Shown: positions 17,629 to 26,299 of the stretch, one piece after another
Layout of the letters: each line of letters opens with the position of its first letter
Numbering within the stretch: position 1 is the first letter of the stretch
Source of the DNA: Flavobacteriaceae bacterium
Lineage (GTDB): Bacteria > Bacteroidota > Bacteroidia > Flavobacteriales > Flavobacteriaceae
Assembly: GCA_028279515.1 (NCBI GenBank)
Contig: JANQNQ010000004.1
Location: forward strand, 399,053 to 463,052
Length of the DNA: 64,000 bases
Direction: 5' to 3'
Translations under genes and position numbers: made by a program
Notes under the pieces: generated by a model
What the model saw: only the letters and a program-made list of their open reading frames with translations
The model's database searches: none
Told to the model about the DNA's origin: nothing

Positions 17629-18996
17629 TTATTGACCATGGGTGGCAATAGGATCATCATTTCCGTCTACATCATATCTGTATAATGAAAGATTAAAGAT
17701 ATTATTTGGTGAATAATTGTCAGTCCAAAAACATCCAAGCGAATTACACTCATACTCCCAATAAGCGCCAGAAGGCACTCCGTCTGCTACCACATTTCCT
17801 AATAACAAAATGCCAGCTACATGCGGTGTAGCCATAGAAGTTCCGTTGTAAGAATCATAAGTGTTATCTGGAGTAGTTGATAATACATTACTACCAGGGG
17901 CAGCATAATCTACCGGAGAACCATAATTAGAGAAGTTAGACCAATAATCTCCTTCTGCAATTGAAGAAACGGTGTAAGCATTAGAATGATTTACTCTTGC
18001 AGGACTTTCACTAGAGCAGTCCGAATAATCATTCCCAGCAGCTATGGCAACTTTAACTCCAGACCTAGCCAATCTTCTAGTCGCTCTGTCCCAAGCCCTT
18101 ACATTGGTATATCCTAAACTTAAATTCGCAACATCACCGTTAGAAGCGTTGGCTGTAACATAATCAATACCACTTGTAACCCAATCGAAATTAGCTCCAC
18201 CAGCAGCATTTAATACTTTTACTGCAATCACATTAGCTCCAGCAGCAACGCCTATAACGCCAATGCCATTGTCTTTAGCAGCAATGGTTCCGGCTACATG
18301 CGTCCCATGACCTCCAAAATCGTTAGGGCCATTTTCAGTTGTCACGAAAGTAACGCTACTTGCAACATCTACATTTAAATCCTCATGATCTAGGTCAATA
18401 CCTGAATCAATTACCCAAGCAGAAGCCGAGAGATTAGTGCCGTCAACAGAACCACCAACTCTTGTGATACCCCAAGGAGTGGTTTGTGAAGACATAGCCA
18501 TACTAACATTTTCGCTTGACTTCGTATACGAAATTAACGTCTCAGCTTTATAGTTTTGCTCTATAAAGTCTACTCTAGGATCTTTTCTTAAAGTTTCTAA
18601 TTCATTATCGGTTAAGTTTTCGGTTACAAAACCATTCAGCGCGAAACTGAAAGACTTCGTAATTTTTGAGTTGTCAATCCCAAAATCGAATACACTTTTA
18701 TCCCTCAAGGTTCGTAATGTCAAATCAGAGACTTCCATATAAGCTTGCTTTCTTTCTGCTCTAGACAAATTAGATAAACGTTGCGTTGCATTTTTAAGAG
18801 TGCCCACTTTATCGAAAGTGCCATCTTTTAAAGTAATAAGAAAACTACCAGGAATTGGTGTTGCATTGGGAATAGAAGAATTCAGAATAAATTCTGCGTT
18901 GCCATCTAATGACTGCTCATTTTCATTTGTATACTCGTCACTACAAGAGACAGTAAACAAAAGAATTGCCATAATAAAAATTGAAATTTTTTTCAT
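17629..18996 (-). CDS. S8-family serine protease lipoprotein (subtilisin/proteinase K type)
   Basis: A 455-aa protein with a lipoprotein signal (lipid Cys18 in LFTVSCSD), an inhibitor I9-like propeptide (about 50-155, SFLITLKDGTFD onward) and a complete subtilase domain. The catalytic residues are Asp197 (AWVIDSG), His230 (GGHGTHVAG) and Ser387 (NGTSMATPHVAG), and Asn322 fits the oxyanion site. It is probably anchored at the cell surface or in the periplasm after self-processing. No type IX secretion C-terminal domain is visible. It lies alone downstream of the his operon, pointing the other way. Confidence 0.93.
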   Translation of the reverse strand: MKKISIFIMAILLFTVSCSDEYTNENEQSLDGNAEFILNSSIPNATPIPGSFLITLKDGTFDKVGTLKNATQRLSNLSRAERKQAYMEVSDLTLRTLRDKSVFDFGIDNSKITKSFSFALNGFVTENLTDNELETLRKDPRVDFIEQNYKAETLISYTKSSENVSMAMSSQTTPWGITRVGGSVDGTNLSASAWVIDSGIDLDHEDLNVDVASSVTFVTTENGPNDFGGHGTHVAGTIAAKDNGIGVIGVAAGANVIAVKVLNAAGGANFDWVTSGIDYVTANASNGDVANLSLGYTNVRAWDRATRRLARSGVKVAIAAGNDYSDCSSESPARVNHSNAYTVSSIAEGDYWSNFSNYGSPVDYAAPGSNVLSTTPDNTYDSYNGTSMATPHVAGILLLGNVVADGVPSGAYWEYECNSLGCFWTDNYSPNNIFNLSLYRYDVDGNDDPIATHGQ

Positions 18997-19349
18997 ACTA
19001 GAAAAAGTTTAAAAGGTTAATGATAAATATAACTTGGGGGTATTATTCACATTGTTCGCCTAACGCGTTGAGCGTTGGCAAATGAATATCATGCACCAAT
19101 CTCCTATGCGTGTTAGGAAATTACCTCAAGGGAAAAGTAACTATTTATAAAGGGATGGATTGTTGCGTTATTTTGCAGTAAGGGAGTGAAAATTTGGTCG
19201 CAACGAAGACGAATATAGGAAATTTTTTTTAATCAATTTACCTTGTTAGAAATGTGGAAGGTAATTTTTTAGAGTGACCCTGCCCATTAAGTTTGACACA
19301 AAATAAATGCCAACCCTTTATAGCAAAAGGGTCAGCACACATTTCTGTT
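18997..19349. other. Gene-free gap with attC-like inverted repeat
   Basis: No gene is seen in this gap of about 350 nt. At 19058-19119 an imperfect stem joins GCCTAAC...CG with CG..GTTAGGA (outer arms 19059-19067 and 19109-19117, 8 of 9 pairs), and inner arms TTGG/CCAA lie at 19075-19098. That resembles integron attC architecture but no integrase is present. Near 19310-19336 ACCCTTT/AAAGGGT could form a weak hairpin downstream of the TraB-like gene. Confidence 0.45.
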
Positions 19350-20282
19350 TTATTGATCTATGATCGAAACTTTAATGCTTGGAAATTGTTTTTTTAGTTC
19401 TTCTTGAATACCTAGTACGTGACCTGCACCGACGATGACAACACTTTTTTGATGGTTGTTTGCAAGCACTTGTTCTCCAATGTTCTTAGCCATCATTTCA
19501 TTTCGTTTATCCCAATAATAACCTCCTTTTTCACAGGGTTCGCAAGGAGTTTTCCGAAAGGTGAATTTATTGACTAGATCATAACGCTTAAGCGTGTTGA
19601 TATTGTTCGTATGTCGTCCAAGTCTACCAAAAATAGCTGGAAAGATAGCCCGGCGGTAGAGCATTTTATTGGCTCTTCCTATATATTTTGCTTCTCCGTC
19701 CTTACGACTTTCTATGACACACGCACGCCAGTATTGGTGATATTCTTTATAGTACCATTGGTTGTCCATTGAGTACACGAAGTTGTGGTTCATGGCGATG
19801 GCCAGTTTAGAAGTAAGGTCTCCATTTTCATTGCGCAAGGGTTTTTTACTTCCCTCTGGCCCAAAACGGTACAAGTAGTTGTAGTAGTACCAATTGGCTC
19901 GATCTTGATTGGCGGCGTAATAATGGCGCAGATAGTCATAGTCTTCTTTTGACATTTCATTGACCTTTTTGGTTTTGAGTAGATCGATTTTTTGTGGGTC
20001 GTGTCGAAATATTTTGGCGATCGAATCAGAATAGGGTAAAAAGTTTCTTCGATTGTAATTATAAAAACTCACCGAATCTTCTGGTCGTTGATTCTCTGTG
20101 TAAATGGCATCTGGCGCATATTTTTTGGCCAAACGTAATAACGGACGATAACTGTGTTTTACAATCTTAGGCACTTCATGCATGGTGCCTATAATGAAAA
20201 CTTCGGGCTGCTCATTGTTTTGAGCCGCAGCGCTGAATACACTTAATAAAATGGATAACAAGGCAATCATAATGGTTCTCAT
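19350..20282 (-). CDS. Exported TraB-like (DUF5694-type) protein
   Basis: A 310-aa protein with a signal peptide (about 1-20, ending AAAQ). The mature part begins with VFIIGTMHEVPKIVKHSYRP and closes with VVIVGAGHVLGIQEELKKQ. A paired GTxH near the start and GxGH near the end is the hallmark of the TraB/PrgY/GumN-like superfamily, and the segment YTENQRPEDS fits too. The catalytic function in this superfamily is debated (metalloprotease-like). It has a good own promoter on the minus strand at 20314-20345. Confidence 0.75.
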   Translation of the reverse strand: MRTIMIALLSILLSVFSAAAQNNEQPEVFIIGTMHEVPKIVKHSYRPLLRLAKKYAPDAIYTENQRPEDSVSFYNYNRRNFLPYSDSIAKIFRHDPQKIDLLKTKKVNEMSKEDYDYLRHYYAANQDRANWYYYNYLYRFGPEGSKKPLRNENGDLTSKLAIAMNHNFVYSMDNQWYYKEYHQYWRACVIESRKDGEAKYIGRANKMLYRRAIFPAIFGRLGRHTNNINTLKRYDLVNKFTFRKTPCEPCEKGGYYWDKRNEMMAKNIGEQVLANNHQKSVVIVGAGHVLGIQEELKKQFPSIKVSIIDQ

Positions 20283-20313
20283 AACGTGTTTTTTTAGTAA
20301 AACTTGATGAGGT

Positions 20314-20345
20314 CAAAAGTAGAAGTGCTTTGGGTCTAATCCCAA
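20314..20345 (-). promoter_or_regulatory. Promoter of the TraB-like gene, TTG-N21-TActTTTG
   Basis: On the minus strand TTG (20345-20343) and TACTTTTG (20321-20314) match the Bacteroidota consensus with 21-nt spacing, 31 nt before the start codon at 20282. Confidence 0.65.
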
Positions 20346-20374
20346 TGATCACGGCCTATTGGGGCGAAATGCTT

Positions 20375-21187
20375 TTAGTTTGTGGCGAAATGAAACTGCG
20401 CTTTTGCTTCGGTTTGATACGTTTTGGACACAGGGACGAAAAGTCCGTGACTTAGTAGGACGCCTTGCTTCCCATTTTCAATTTTCCATCGCTGAAAGTG
20501 ATACGGATTTATCAAGAAAGAACGATGTGTTCGGAAGAGTTCGGGAAATTCGGTCTCGATGGTCGAAAGTGTATTTCGAATCAATTGTTTCTTAAGTTGA
20601 TTTCCGTCCAAAAAGGAAATTTCAATATAGTTGTCAGAAGATTGAATAGCGATAAGGTCGTTAAAGTGCAACCGTAAGCTTTCGTAGTTACCAGTACCTT
20701 GAATCACTATTTTTTGATCTTCCAGCTTCTTATTCTTGTACTTACCAAAAGCCCAACGCCCAATAATAACGATTGGTAGGATGGTCAGCACAGCAGGAAA
20801 GAATATGGCCCGAAAATAATAGCCAAGTGTATACGGGTTCGGAATATCGATCATCACCACGTACAAATAGAACCCTCTAACAACCAAAAAGCTACAGACT
20901 AAGAAGAATAGCAGAAACAGTATCTCTTCACGCCAAAACCATTGTTGTTTGTTTCGAGTGAATAGGAATTTCTGAAATGGTAAGGAAAGTAAATAGCAAG
21001 TGGCACCCAAAAGACCATAGCCAGGTAGGTAGATCAACTTCTCGGTAGCACCAAATTCATCGACGTCCAGCGGTTCGGTGAAGTATAGAAACACAAAGAC
21101 CCAAATGGCCAAGCCCAATGCAATCAGCAAGTGCGAACGTAGTGCGCCATCAAAAGGGTAGAGGTTATTCAATGTTTTAATTTTCAA
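20375..21187 (-). CDS. Membrane-bound LytTR-type DNA-binding regulator
   Basis: A 270-aa protein with four predicted membrane helices in the first 150 residues (for example SHLLIALGLAIWVFVFLYF and ILFLLFFLVCSFLVVRGFYL) and a C-terminal LytTR DNA-binding domain (about 165-265). That domain has the hallmark IAIQSSDNYIEISFLDG, IRNTLSTIETEFPELFRTHRSFLINP and VPVSKTYQ. Such one-component membrane regulators often replace a separate histidine kinase in Bacteroidota. Its 5' region holds nine exact tandem copies of a 7-bp unit ending 18 nt from the start codon. Confidence 0.88.
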   Translation of the reverse strand: MKIKTLNNLYPFDGALRSHLLIALGLAIWVFVFLYFTEPLDVDEFGATEKLIYLPGYGLLGATCYLLSLPFQKFLFTRNKQQWFWREEILFLLFFLVCSFLVVRGFYLYVVMIDIPNPYTLGYYFRAIFFPAVLTILPIVIIGRWAFGKYKNKKLEDQKIVIQGTGNYESLRLHFNDLIAIQSSDNYIEISFLDGNQLKKQLIRNTLSTIETEFPELFRTHRSFLINPYHFQRWKIENGKQGVLLSHGLFVPVSKTYQTEAKAQFHFATN

Positions 21188-21515
21188 TGATTTAATGTGT
21201 TAATTTAGGTGTTAGGTGTTAGGTGTTAGGTGTTAGGTGTTAGGTGTTAGGTGTTAGGTGTTAGGTGTTAGTTATTGGTTTCTGCTTATTCGCCACAAAC
21301 CCGCCTTTACCATTCGGGCAAGTTCACGAATGTTATCTAGTATCTATTCGTTATTTTTATTCTCTGTCCCTTGGGCTTTGTAATTAATTCTTTGTACTCA
21401 TATCTCAATACTCAATACTTTGTACTAGCATCAAAACTAACCAAAACCAACAATTGCTGCAAGGGCAGTGGATAACTGATGGTAAATGTAAAGGAATCGT
21501 TCTATCTTAGCCTCT
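21188..21515 (-). repeat. Repeat region upstream of the LytTR gene with nine 7-bp copies
   Basis: No gene lies in this gap of about 330 nt. Read on the minus strand, towards the LytTR gene, it has GTACAAAGTATTGAG-type M1 ends (near 21400-21425), M4 (21332-21289) and then nine exact copies of CACCTAA (21267-21205; TTAGGTG on the plus strand) before the ATG at 21187. The order matches the his-operon repeats, inverted together with the gene. Confidence 0.9.
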
Positions 21516-22313
21516 ATGTTTACAAAGCGTTACTATTATTTGATCACCATACAATATTTAGGATTTCGATTTCACGGTTGGCAGCATCAGCCAGGGCAAA
21601 AGACGATAGAGGGTATGTTGAAACGAACCCTAGGTTATGTTTTTACCGATAATGACCGAACCTTTAAAATTTTAGGCGCCGGACGCACAGATGCCAAAGT
21701 ATCTGCGCACGAAGGAGCCTTCGAGTTATTCATAAAAGGAGAGCCATTGGCGGATCTTGAAGCGTTTTTGGAAAGCTTCAATCGAAATCTACCCCAAGAT
21801 ATTAGAGCGTTAGCGATTCGCCCTGTAAATAAAGACTTCAATGTTATCAAGGACGCCAAAATAAAGGAGTATGTATATTTGTTTTCACACGGGCAAAAGA
21901 ACCATCCGTTTTGCGCACCGTTCATGGCCAATATCATCGATACGTTGGATATTGATACGATGACCAAGGCGGCTCCATTGTTCGAAGGCACGCACAATTT
22001 CAAGAGTTATACGGTACGACCTAATGAGAAGACCCAATTTGAACGAGAAGTGCTCACCTGTAGATTAAAAAAGAACGATTTGTATACGGCTAGTTTTTTT
22101 CCTGCGGAAACCTTTGCGTTACATGTGTATGGCGCTGGATTTATGCGCTATCAGATACGTAAGATGGCAGGGGCTTTGATTCAGGTGGGACTTGGAAACC
22201 TATCAGTTGAAACGATACAAGAAAGCCTGAAACCAAACAGCGATATTATGCTAGAATATGTGGCTCCAGCTTCTGGACTGGTGCTGAACAGGGTTGAGTT
22301 TCAAGAAAATTAA
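21516..22313 (+). CDS. truA: tRNA pseudouridine synthase A
   Basis: TruA (265 aa) converts U38-40 in the tRNA anticodon arm to pseudouridine. The catalytic aspartate is Asp59 in LGAGRTDAKVSA. YLGFRFHGWQHQPGQKTIEGML at the N-terminus and YGAGFMRYQIRKMAGALIQVG near the C-terminus are family signatures. Some positions differ from E. coli TruA (FHGWQHQ for YYGWQRQ), which is usual for this flavobacterial subgroup. The DUF2461 gene follows 28 nt later. Confidence 0.93.
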   Translation: MFTKRYYYLITIQYLGFRFHGWQHQPGQKTIEGMLKRTLGYVFTDNDRTFKILGAGRTDAKVSAHEGAFELFIKGEPLADLEAFLESFNRNLPQDIRALAIRPVNKDFNVIKDAKIKEYVYLFSHGQKNHPFCAPFMANIIDTLDIDTMTKAAPLFEGTHNFKSYTVRPNEKTQFEREVLTCRLKKNDLYTASFFPAETFALHVYGAGFMRYQIRKMAGALIQVGLGNLSVETIQESLKPNSDIMLEYVAPASGLVLNRVEFQEN

Positions 22314-22341
22314 TTGTACCTTAAAAAACAAAAAACCAACA

Positions 22342-23022
22342 ATGAGTAGTACCATTACGAAAGACACCCTAAACTTCCTCAAAGATCTAGAAAAGAATAA
22401 CAACAGAGATTGGTTCGAGACCAATAAGAAAACGTTCAAAGTCCATGAGAAAGAGGTGAAAGGCTTTTTCGCCGAATTGCACAACGCTATGAATGTACAT
22501 GATGAGATCGACCGAATGAAGATGTTTCGGATATATCGTGACGTTCGGTTTTCAAAAGACAAGACACCTTACAAATCACATTTGGCAGGTTCTTTTAATA
22601 GGACCAAACCTAGACTTCGTGGCGGGTACTACATTCAAATAAAACCTGGAGGTTCTTTTATCGCCACGGGTTTTTGGGATCCTAACAAAGAAGATTTGCT
22701 TCGCATTCGAAAGGAATTTGAAATGGACGACCAAGAGATCCGTGACATCATTGACTCATCGGCCTTCAAAGATGTTTGGGGTGAGATGCAAGGAGATGCA
22801 GTGAAGACCGCTCCGAAGGGCTTCGACAAAGAGCACAAAGCGATTGACTTGATCAAACACAAGCAATTTATTTTTACCCGCAGTTTTACTGACAAGGAAG
22901 TGACCTCCAGTAAATTTCTGGAAAAGGTAGATGCATCTTTTCAAGCCATACGCCCATTCTTTAACTATATGAGCGACGTCTTGACGACAGATCTAAACGG
23001 AGTTTCTTTAATCGACGACTAG
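22342..23022 (+). CDS. DUF2461-family protein
   Basis: A 226-aa cytosolic protein. LKDLEKNNNRDWFETNKKTF at the start and FRIYRDVRFSKDKTPYKSHL are the conserved DUF2461 stretches, also GGYYIQIKPGGSFIATGFW. The biochemical role of the family is unknown. I start at ATG 22342 (MSSTITKDTL); the upstream ATG 22294 would overlap truA by 20 nt and adds a lysine-rich non-conserved end. It is probably transcribed with truA. Confidence 0.88.
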   Translation: MSSTITKDTLNFLKDLEKNNNRDWFETNKKTFKVHEKEVKGFFAELHNAMNVHDEIDRMKMFRIYRDVRFSKDKTPYKSHLAGSFNRTKPRLRGGYYIQIKPGGSFIATGFWDPNKEDLLRIRKEFEMDDQEIRDIIDSSAFKDVWGEMQGDAVKTAPKGFDKEHKAIDLIKHKQFIFTRSFTDKEVTSSKFLEKVDASFQAIRPFFNYMSDVLTTDLNGVSLIDD

Positions 23023-23024
23023 CG

Positions 23025-23441
23025 CTACACTACCTTCGCCAATGAAGGACGCTCAAATAACTGAACTTGATCTTTAAGACGTTCCATTACAATGTTCATC
23101 ATGCGTTTGTTCAAGGCAGAAGAATTCTCAATATAACCCACATACTCTTCAACGGTAAACTGTCCGATGATCATGCCCTTCAGTGAATTCCTGAATTTCA
23201 TGTCTTTGTGAATGGCGTTGTCAATGTACATGAGTTTCTTCTCTAAACTCAATTCATAGAACATGCCCTTATGTTTATTAACATAATTTCTGAAAACCTC
23301 TATTAACAATGGGTTTTGCAGCTTCACGATGGGGCGAATGGTCGCGTTTTGAAAGCGCTCATCCGAGCTCATGTTGTCTGTTATCCTTGCCGAATGTATC
23401 TTCGGACGAATTCTCAGAATGTCATTAGGTCTATCATTCAT
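23025..23441 (-). CDS. Conserved flavobacterial protein, function unknown
   Basis: A 138-aa basic protein without signal peptide or membrane helices: RPNDILRIRPKIHSARITDN..., then a helical part FRNYVNKHKGMFYELSLEKKLMYIDNAIHKD. I recall similar short flavobacterial proteins sometimes labelled glyoxalase without any glyoxalase motif; none is visible here. It converges on DUF2461 with only 2 nt between the stop codons. The 400-nt region upstream holds repeats. Confidence 0.7.
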   Translation of the reverse strand: MNDRPNDILRIRPKIHSARITDNMSSDERFQNATIRPIVKLQNPLLIEVFRNYVNKHKGMFYELSLEKKLMYIDNAIHKDMKFRNSLKGMIIGQFTVEEYVGYIENSSALNKRMMNIVMERLKDQVQLFERPSLAKVV

Positions 23442-23841
23442 CGCGTTAGGTTTTTATAAATTTAACTGAAATTCAAAAAGGTATTCAACACGATTTCAAC
23501 GAGTTATTAAGAATGTTATCAACATATTATGAACACTAATTTAGGGCATGTTTGTAAAGAAATTATTAGCGGCACATTAAAAGACTAAGTTCCTTCTTTA
23601 CAATAATTACGTGTGTCATATTTATGAAAAATCAATAGAGGACTGTATCTTTATGTTAGTATTAAGTACGAAGTATATTATTATATATTGAAATAGATGA
23701 GATGTCAGTTCGAGCACTGCCGAGATCAAAATATATTTTGAACAAAGGCATCTGGTGAAAACCAGTCGAGAATGAACCTCGTACTGGACTGAAATAAATC
23801 CCAGCCTGTGCAGGAATGATACTAACAACTAAAAACCAACC
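23442..23841 (+). repeat. Gene-free gap with composite repeat
   Basis: About 400 nt without a gene. An AT-rich part (23442-23640) shows nothing clear. From 23661 to 23775 lies a diverged M1/M2 copy (GATGTCAGTTCGAGCACTGC, then ATCTGGTGAAAACCAGTCGA). A further short motif, CCAGCCTGTGCAGGAATGAT (23803-23822), and AACAACT/AAAAACC heptamers run up to the DUF72 ATG at 23842. Confidence 0.8.
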
Positions 23842-24735
23842 ATGAAATTCGGAAAAGTAGACCACCCTGAAACTATTGACTTCACTATCCCAAAAGATCA
23901 TCCAGAGACTGCAGTAGTATTGGACAGGACAAAACAAGGCAATGCACCAAAGTTCTATATCGGCTGTGCCAAATGGAATCGACAAGACTTAAAAAACTTC
24001 TATCCAAGAGGTACCAAGGACGAATTGGTGTACTATGCGACGCAATTCAATTCGATAGAACTCAATGCAACTTTTTACAGGATCTTTCCGGGGGAACAGT
24101 TTGCCAAATGGTATGACAAAACGCCCGACGGATTTAAATTCTTTCCGAAGTTATCACAAGATATTAGCCATTTGAGACGCTTAAATGAAAAGGTCTATCC
24201 TTTTATGGATGCGTATTTGGATGCTGCTAGCAACTTGAAAGAGAAGTTGGGAACCATCTTCTTGCAAATGCACAACAATTTTGCCCCAAAAAACTGGGAC
24301 AGGGTAGTGACTTTCGTAGAGCGATGGCCCAAAGAGTTTAAGTTAGCGATTGAATTTAGACACACCGATTGGTTCAATGATGAAAGTGTAGCCAATGAAC
24401 TGTATCATTTGCTAGAAGAGAACGGTATGACTAACGTTTTGGTAGACACAGCGGGTAGAAGAGACCTCATGCATATGCGACTTACTAGCAACGAAGCATT
24501 TGTACGATACGTTGGCGCAAACCATGACTCAGATTACGACCGCCTTGATGATTGGGTAAAGCGACTTCGAATTTGGGTGGACCAAGGGTTAGAAAATGTT
24601 CACTTCTTTGTGCACCAGAACTTAGAGAAGGCTTCACCACTTTTATCGGCCCATCTCATTGAAAAACTGAACAAAGAATTCGGAACCGAAATCCATATTC
24701 CGCAAACATTGGTGCCGCCAAAAACGCTTTTTTAA
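23842..24735 (+). CDS. DUF72-family protein (YecE-like)
   Basis: A 297-aa protein of the DUF72 TIM-barrel-like family. The signature is FYIGCAKWNRQDLKNFYPRG, followed by LVYYATQFNSIELNATFYRIP-like text and FKFFPKLSQDISHLRRL. WFNDESVANELYHLLEENG and the C-terminal VHFFVHQNLEKASPLLSAHLIEKL are also typical. The molecular function is not established. The gene ends exactly where the converging phosphatidylserine decarboxylase gene ends: stop codons abut without spacer. Confidence 0.9.
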   Translation: MKFGKVDHPETIDFTIPKDHPETAVVLDRTKQGNAPKFYIGCAKWNRQDLKNFYPRGTKDELVYYATQFNSIELNATFYRIFPGEQFAKWYDKTPDGFKFFPKLSQDISHLRRLNEKVYPFMDAYLDAASNLKEKLGTIFLQMHNNFAPKNWDRVVTFVERWPKEFKLAIEFRHTDWFNDESVANELYHLLEENGMTNVLVDTAGRRDLMHMRLTSNEAFVRYVGANHDSDYDRLDDWVKRLRIWVDQGLENVHFFVHQNLEKASPLLSAHLIEKLNKEFGTEIHIPQTLVPPKTLF

Positions 24736-25596
24736 CTAGTAACTAGCGCCCACCTCTACAAAGGTATTCTTTTCATGAAATCGTGGAGCAACAGGTGATG
24801 CCATACAACAGGTAGATCCCAAATAGAAGAGCGCGATCTCATCGAGTTTACCAACCGTAGCATTGAGTTGAATGTTTTCAGGGAGTTCGATAGTACCAAC
24901 AGCAGGCCCGCCAACAATTGATAGGTACCACGTGCGATTTTCTTCATCGACGATATCGATATTTACGCGCTCGTTTCTAAAGGCTGGCAAAGACGGGTTT
25001 TGTTTGTATATCCATGGTCGCAGAACTACCAGATCTCCAGGTACATGTTGTATTCTGGTGATCGTTCCGTTAACAGGTGCATGAATGCGATGATAATTCT
25101 TGTTATGCAAGAAAACGTTTGTAAATGTGTAGTTGTCTGGGATCGATTCCTTATCTACACCAAAGACGGTTTCAACTTGGCGCTCATCACACTTTACTTT
25201 GGTGGTGGTAATATTGCTAACATAATTGACATCGCAGAGTAATCCCTCACAAGGCCAAACCATTTTACTGGCAGTCATCGGTAGACTTTTAAACTCACGT
25301 ATAAAAAAGTCTTGAAAGCTGTCATAGTCATTTTTACCAAAAGGAGGTTTAAACTTCTCTAAGTAATTCTCATCAGAATAGTTGAGCTTCACATAAGGAG
25401 CAATGAAACGTTTGCTAAAAGGCTTGTCGTACAAAGAACTGTAGACTTTTGAAAGCCTTCGTTGCAACGGACTCGGGATGTTTCCCCATAAACGAACCGA
25501 AAGAAACTTGTACATATCGGCACGCCATTGCGGTACCTTAAAGACATTAAAATGCGGGTCAGAATGGTAGGAGCAAGCGTTAATCTCTGTGTTCAT
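24736..25596 (-). CDS. psd: Phosphatidylserine decarboxylase (PSD-type)
   Basis: The 286-aa protein carries the self-cleavage site LGST near residue 260 (ALFYLGSTCCM), where PSD precursors split between Gly and Ser to form the pyruvoyl cofactor. Other PSD features are NYHRIHAPVNGTITRIQHVPGDL and FREFK/SMRPI-like text near residue 85 (DFFIREFKSLPMTASKMVWP). PSD makes phosphatidylethanolamine at the inner membrane. Many Bacteroidota carry a second psd, and this long version with the extra N-terminal part (about 1-60) may act on a different lipid. That is inference. Confidence 0.85.
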   Translation of the reverse strand: MNTEINACSYHSDPHFNVFKVPQWRADMYKFLSVRLWGNIPSPLQRRLSKVYSSLYDKPFSKRFIAPYVKLNYSDENYLEKFKPPFGKNDYDSFQDFFIREFKSLPMTASKMVWPCEGLLCDVNYVSNITTTKVKCDERQVETVFGVDKESIPDNYTFTNVFLHNKNYHRIHAPVNGTITRIQHVPGDLVVLRPWIYKQNPSLPAFRNERVNIDIVDEENRTWYLSIVGGPAVGTIELPENIQLNATVGKLDEIALFYLGSTCCMASPVAPRFHEKNTFVEVGASY

Positions 25597-25901
25597 AATT
25601 ACTGTTCAGTTTTTCTAGAGCCCCACAACATGCGATGATCATTGTTTTTATAGTGGGTTAGGAATTAGGTTGTTACTAAAATTATTTGATTCTTTTTTTG
25701 GGAGTAGGCCAATTAAGAAAAGTTTAAAAAAAGATTAACAGAATTATTAGATTCACAGAAATCATTTGTTAAGATATACACAAGAGAAGATGTCCGTATC
25801 TTTGTTTCTCAGTACTGAGTAGTGAGTAGTTAGATAGTTTTTCAAATCTCAATACTTACATACTTTGTACCAACAACCAAGAACTAAGAACTAAGAACTA
25901 A
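25597..25901 (+). repeat. Gap with -7 element and heptamer leader before the thioesterase gene
   Basis: About 300 nt without a gene. TATCTTTG at 25797-25804 fits a -7 element. Downstream, inside the predicted transcript leader, lie reversed M1 ends (CTCAATACTTACATACTTTG, near 25850) and four 7-nt units (AACAACC, then AAGAACT three times, 25872-25899) that end 2 nt before the ATG. Confidence 0.7.
25797..25804 (+). promoter_or_regulatory. Candidate -7 element, thioesterase gene
   Basis: TATCTTTG matches TAnnTTTG. The nearest upstream TTG (25766-25768) is 28 nt away, longer than usual, so the -33 part is uncertain. Confidence 0.45.
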
Positions 25902-26297
25902 ATGAGATACCATACCAGAAAAGCCGTTAAACCAGGAGATTTGAATCCCAATGAAACTTTGTTTGGAGGTAGACTTCTCGAATGGATCGATGAAGAAGCT
26001 GCCCTATATGCAGTCATTCAGCTCGAAAATAGAAAGGTGGTTACAAAGTACATGTCAGAGATCAACTTTGTAAGCTCGGCAAGGCAAGGAGATATTGTAG
26101 AGATTGGGATGGAGGTCGTCAAGTTTGGTCATACTTCATTGGTGCTTAAATGTGAAGTGCGAAATAAGATGACAAGAGCCACCATACTGACCATTGATAA
26201 CATTGTAATGGTAAACCTAAACGAAGAAGGACGTCCAGCTGCACACGGAAAAACAAAGGTCGAATACGTAAAAGACCGCCTAAAGAAAAAAGGATAG
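25902..26297 (+). CDS. Acyl-CoA thioesterase, hotdog fold
   Basis: A 131-aa hotdog protein of the YciA/BACH type. NPNETLFGGRLLEWIDEEAALYA contains the conserved N-x-x-x-T-LFGG...DE element in which the aspartate/glutamate pair takes part in CoA-thioester hydrolysis. VTKYMSEINFVSSARQGDIVEIGMEVVKFG is the central helix-strand part. The role is release of free acids from acyl-CoA in the cytosol; the substrate is not predictable. It has a long repeat-containing leader. Confidence 0.9.
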   Translation: MRYHTRKAVKPGDLNPNETLFGGRLLEWIDEEAALYAVIQLENRKVVTKYMSEINFVSSARQGDIVEIGMEVVKFGHTSLVLKCEVRNKMTRATILTIDNIVMVNLNEEGRPAAHGKTKVEYVKDRLKKKG

Positions 26298-26299
26298 GC

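Noticed and set aside
19273..19308. String AGTGACCCTGCCCATTAAGT followed by TTGACAC, reminiscent of an IS3-family terminal repeat
   Set aside because: No second end and no transposase fragment in the surroundings; too short to support a mobile element.
17629..21187. Subtilase, TraB-like and LytTR genes as a defence or toxin island
   Set aside because: Each gene has its own regulatory context, there is no shared operon, and none carries a defence-type domain.
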